Origin: Desulfonatronospira sp.
Lineage (GTDB): Bacteria; Desulfobacterota; Desulfovibrionia; Desulfovibrionales; Desulfonatronovibrionaceae
Direction of reading: 5' to 3'
DNA: 5,232 nucleotides
Assembly: GCA_003554505.1 (NCBI GenBank)
Contig: PWGS01000272.1
Location: 1 to 5,232, forward strand
In this document: positions 5,081 to 5,232 of the stretch, in pieces
Layout: every line of letters begins with the position of its first letter
How positions within the stretch are numbered: position 1 is the first letter of the stretch
The notes under the pieces: generated by a model
Database searches by the model: none
Seen by the model: only the letters and a program-made list of their open reading frames with translations
What the model was told of the DNA's origin: nothing
Made by a program: the position numbers and the translations under genes

Positions 5081-5232
5081 ATGCCGTAAGAGGGGGATGT
5101 TAGAAAAAGGCTTGATTGGCAGGCTGCAGCAGTTTTATCAATACTACAACTTGACATAAGTGAAAAATTCTCCTTTTTTCTGGATGGAGCATATAGTTTG
5201 CCTCAAGATGTTCAAAACCTGGATTACAATAA
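5081..5232 (+). pseudogene. Open frame at the right edge, interrupted by a stop at codon 3
   Basis: AAGGG (5069-5073) is ideally spaced before ATG 5081, but the frame reads ATG CCG TAA and then stays open to the end of the window (EGDVRKRLDWQAAAVLS..., then ISEKFSFFLDGAYSLPQD). The part after the stop looks protein-like, and the alternating pattern around KFSFFLDGAYSLP could be a beta-strand of an outer-membrane barrel, but I do not recognise the family. It has no signal peptide and no other good start. Possibilities are a nonsense-mutated or truncated gene, or a fortuitous open frame. Another ATG at 5097 opens only a 20-codon frame. Confidence 0.25.

Noticed and set aside
4946..5232. Replication origin upstream of dnaA
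   Set aside because: There is a short AT-rich stretch near 5037-5068 but no DnaA-box cluster that I can see, so an origin cannot be called from this window.

Overview
The window reads like a piece of a moderate-GC desulfobacterial (former deltaproteobacterial) chromosome. This is inferred mainly from a divergent DnaA, a cobalamin-type radical SAM enzyme and the style of the intergenic repeats; the lineage cannot be proven from the sequence alone. It divides into a decayed accessory segment on the + strand (1-1409), two intact well-spaced genes on the - strand (radical SAM 1606-3009, dnaA 3611-4945), and a structured non-coding stretch between those two.

Left segment, + strand: the C-terminal part of an unrecognised protein that sits where an antitoxin would, overlapping a PIN-domain (VapC-like) toxin whose first catalytic Asp has been lost to a small indel. 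Next comes a 5'-truncated ADP-ribosylglycohydrolase (DraG family) with a frameshift inside its C-terminal GDDADT metal-binding motif. Last is a short remnant resembling the C-terminus of a REP-associated transposase-like protein. Each of these three recognisable genes is damaged, so this looks like a toxin/ADP-ribosylation/mobile-element graveyard and not a working system. The 1410-1605 gap holds a tandem 8-mer, a palindrome and a strikingly regular nested inverted repeat (1526-1570).

Middle: a complete B12-binding-domain radical SAM protein with a TTG start and no co-transcribed partner. Upstream of it lie about 600 bases without a gene. They hold several small inverted repeats, a 17-base odd palindrome and, at 3385-3575, a 191-base element bounded by imperfect 19-base inverted ends and packed with hairpins. 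That element looks like a MITE or a mobile structured repeat.

Right: dnaA on the - strand, followed directly by a strong intrinsic terminator and not accompanied by dnaN. The protein keeps the DnaA layout, but its P-loop, Walker B and DNA-binding signature differ from the textbook forms. Beyond dnaA, a + strand open frame runs off the window; it has a good ribosome binding site and an ATG, but an in-frame stop at codon 3.

I found no convincing new multi-gene system. The observations most worth following up are the MITE-like element, the nested inverted repeat, and the two motif-centred frameshifts with the same frame change.
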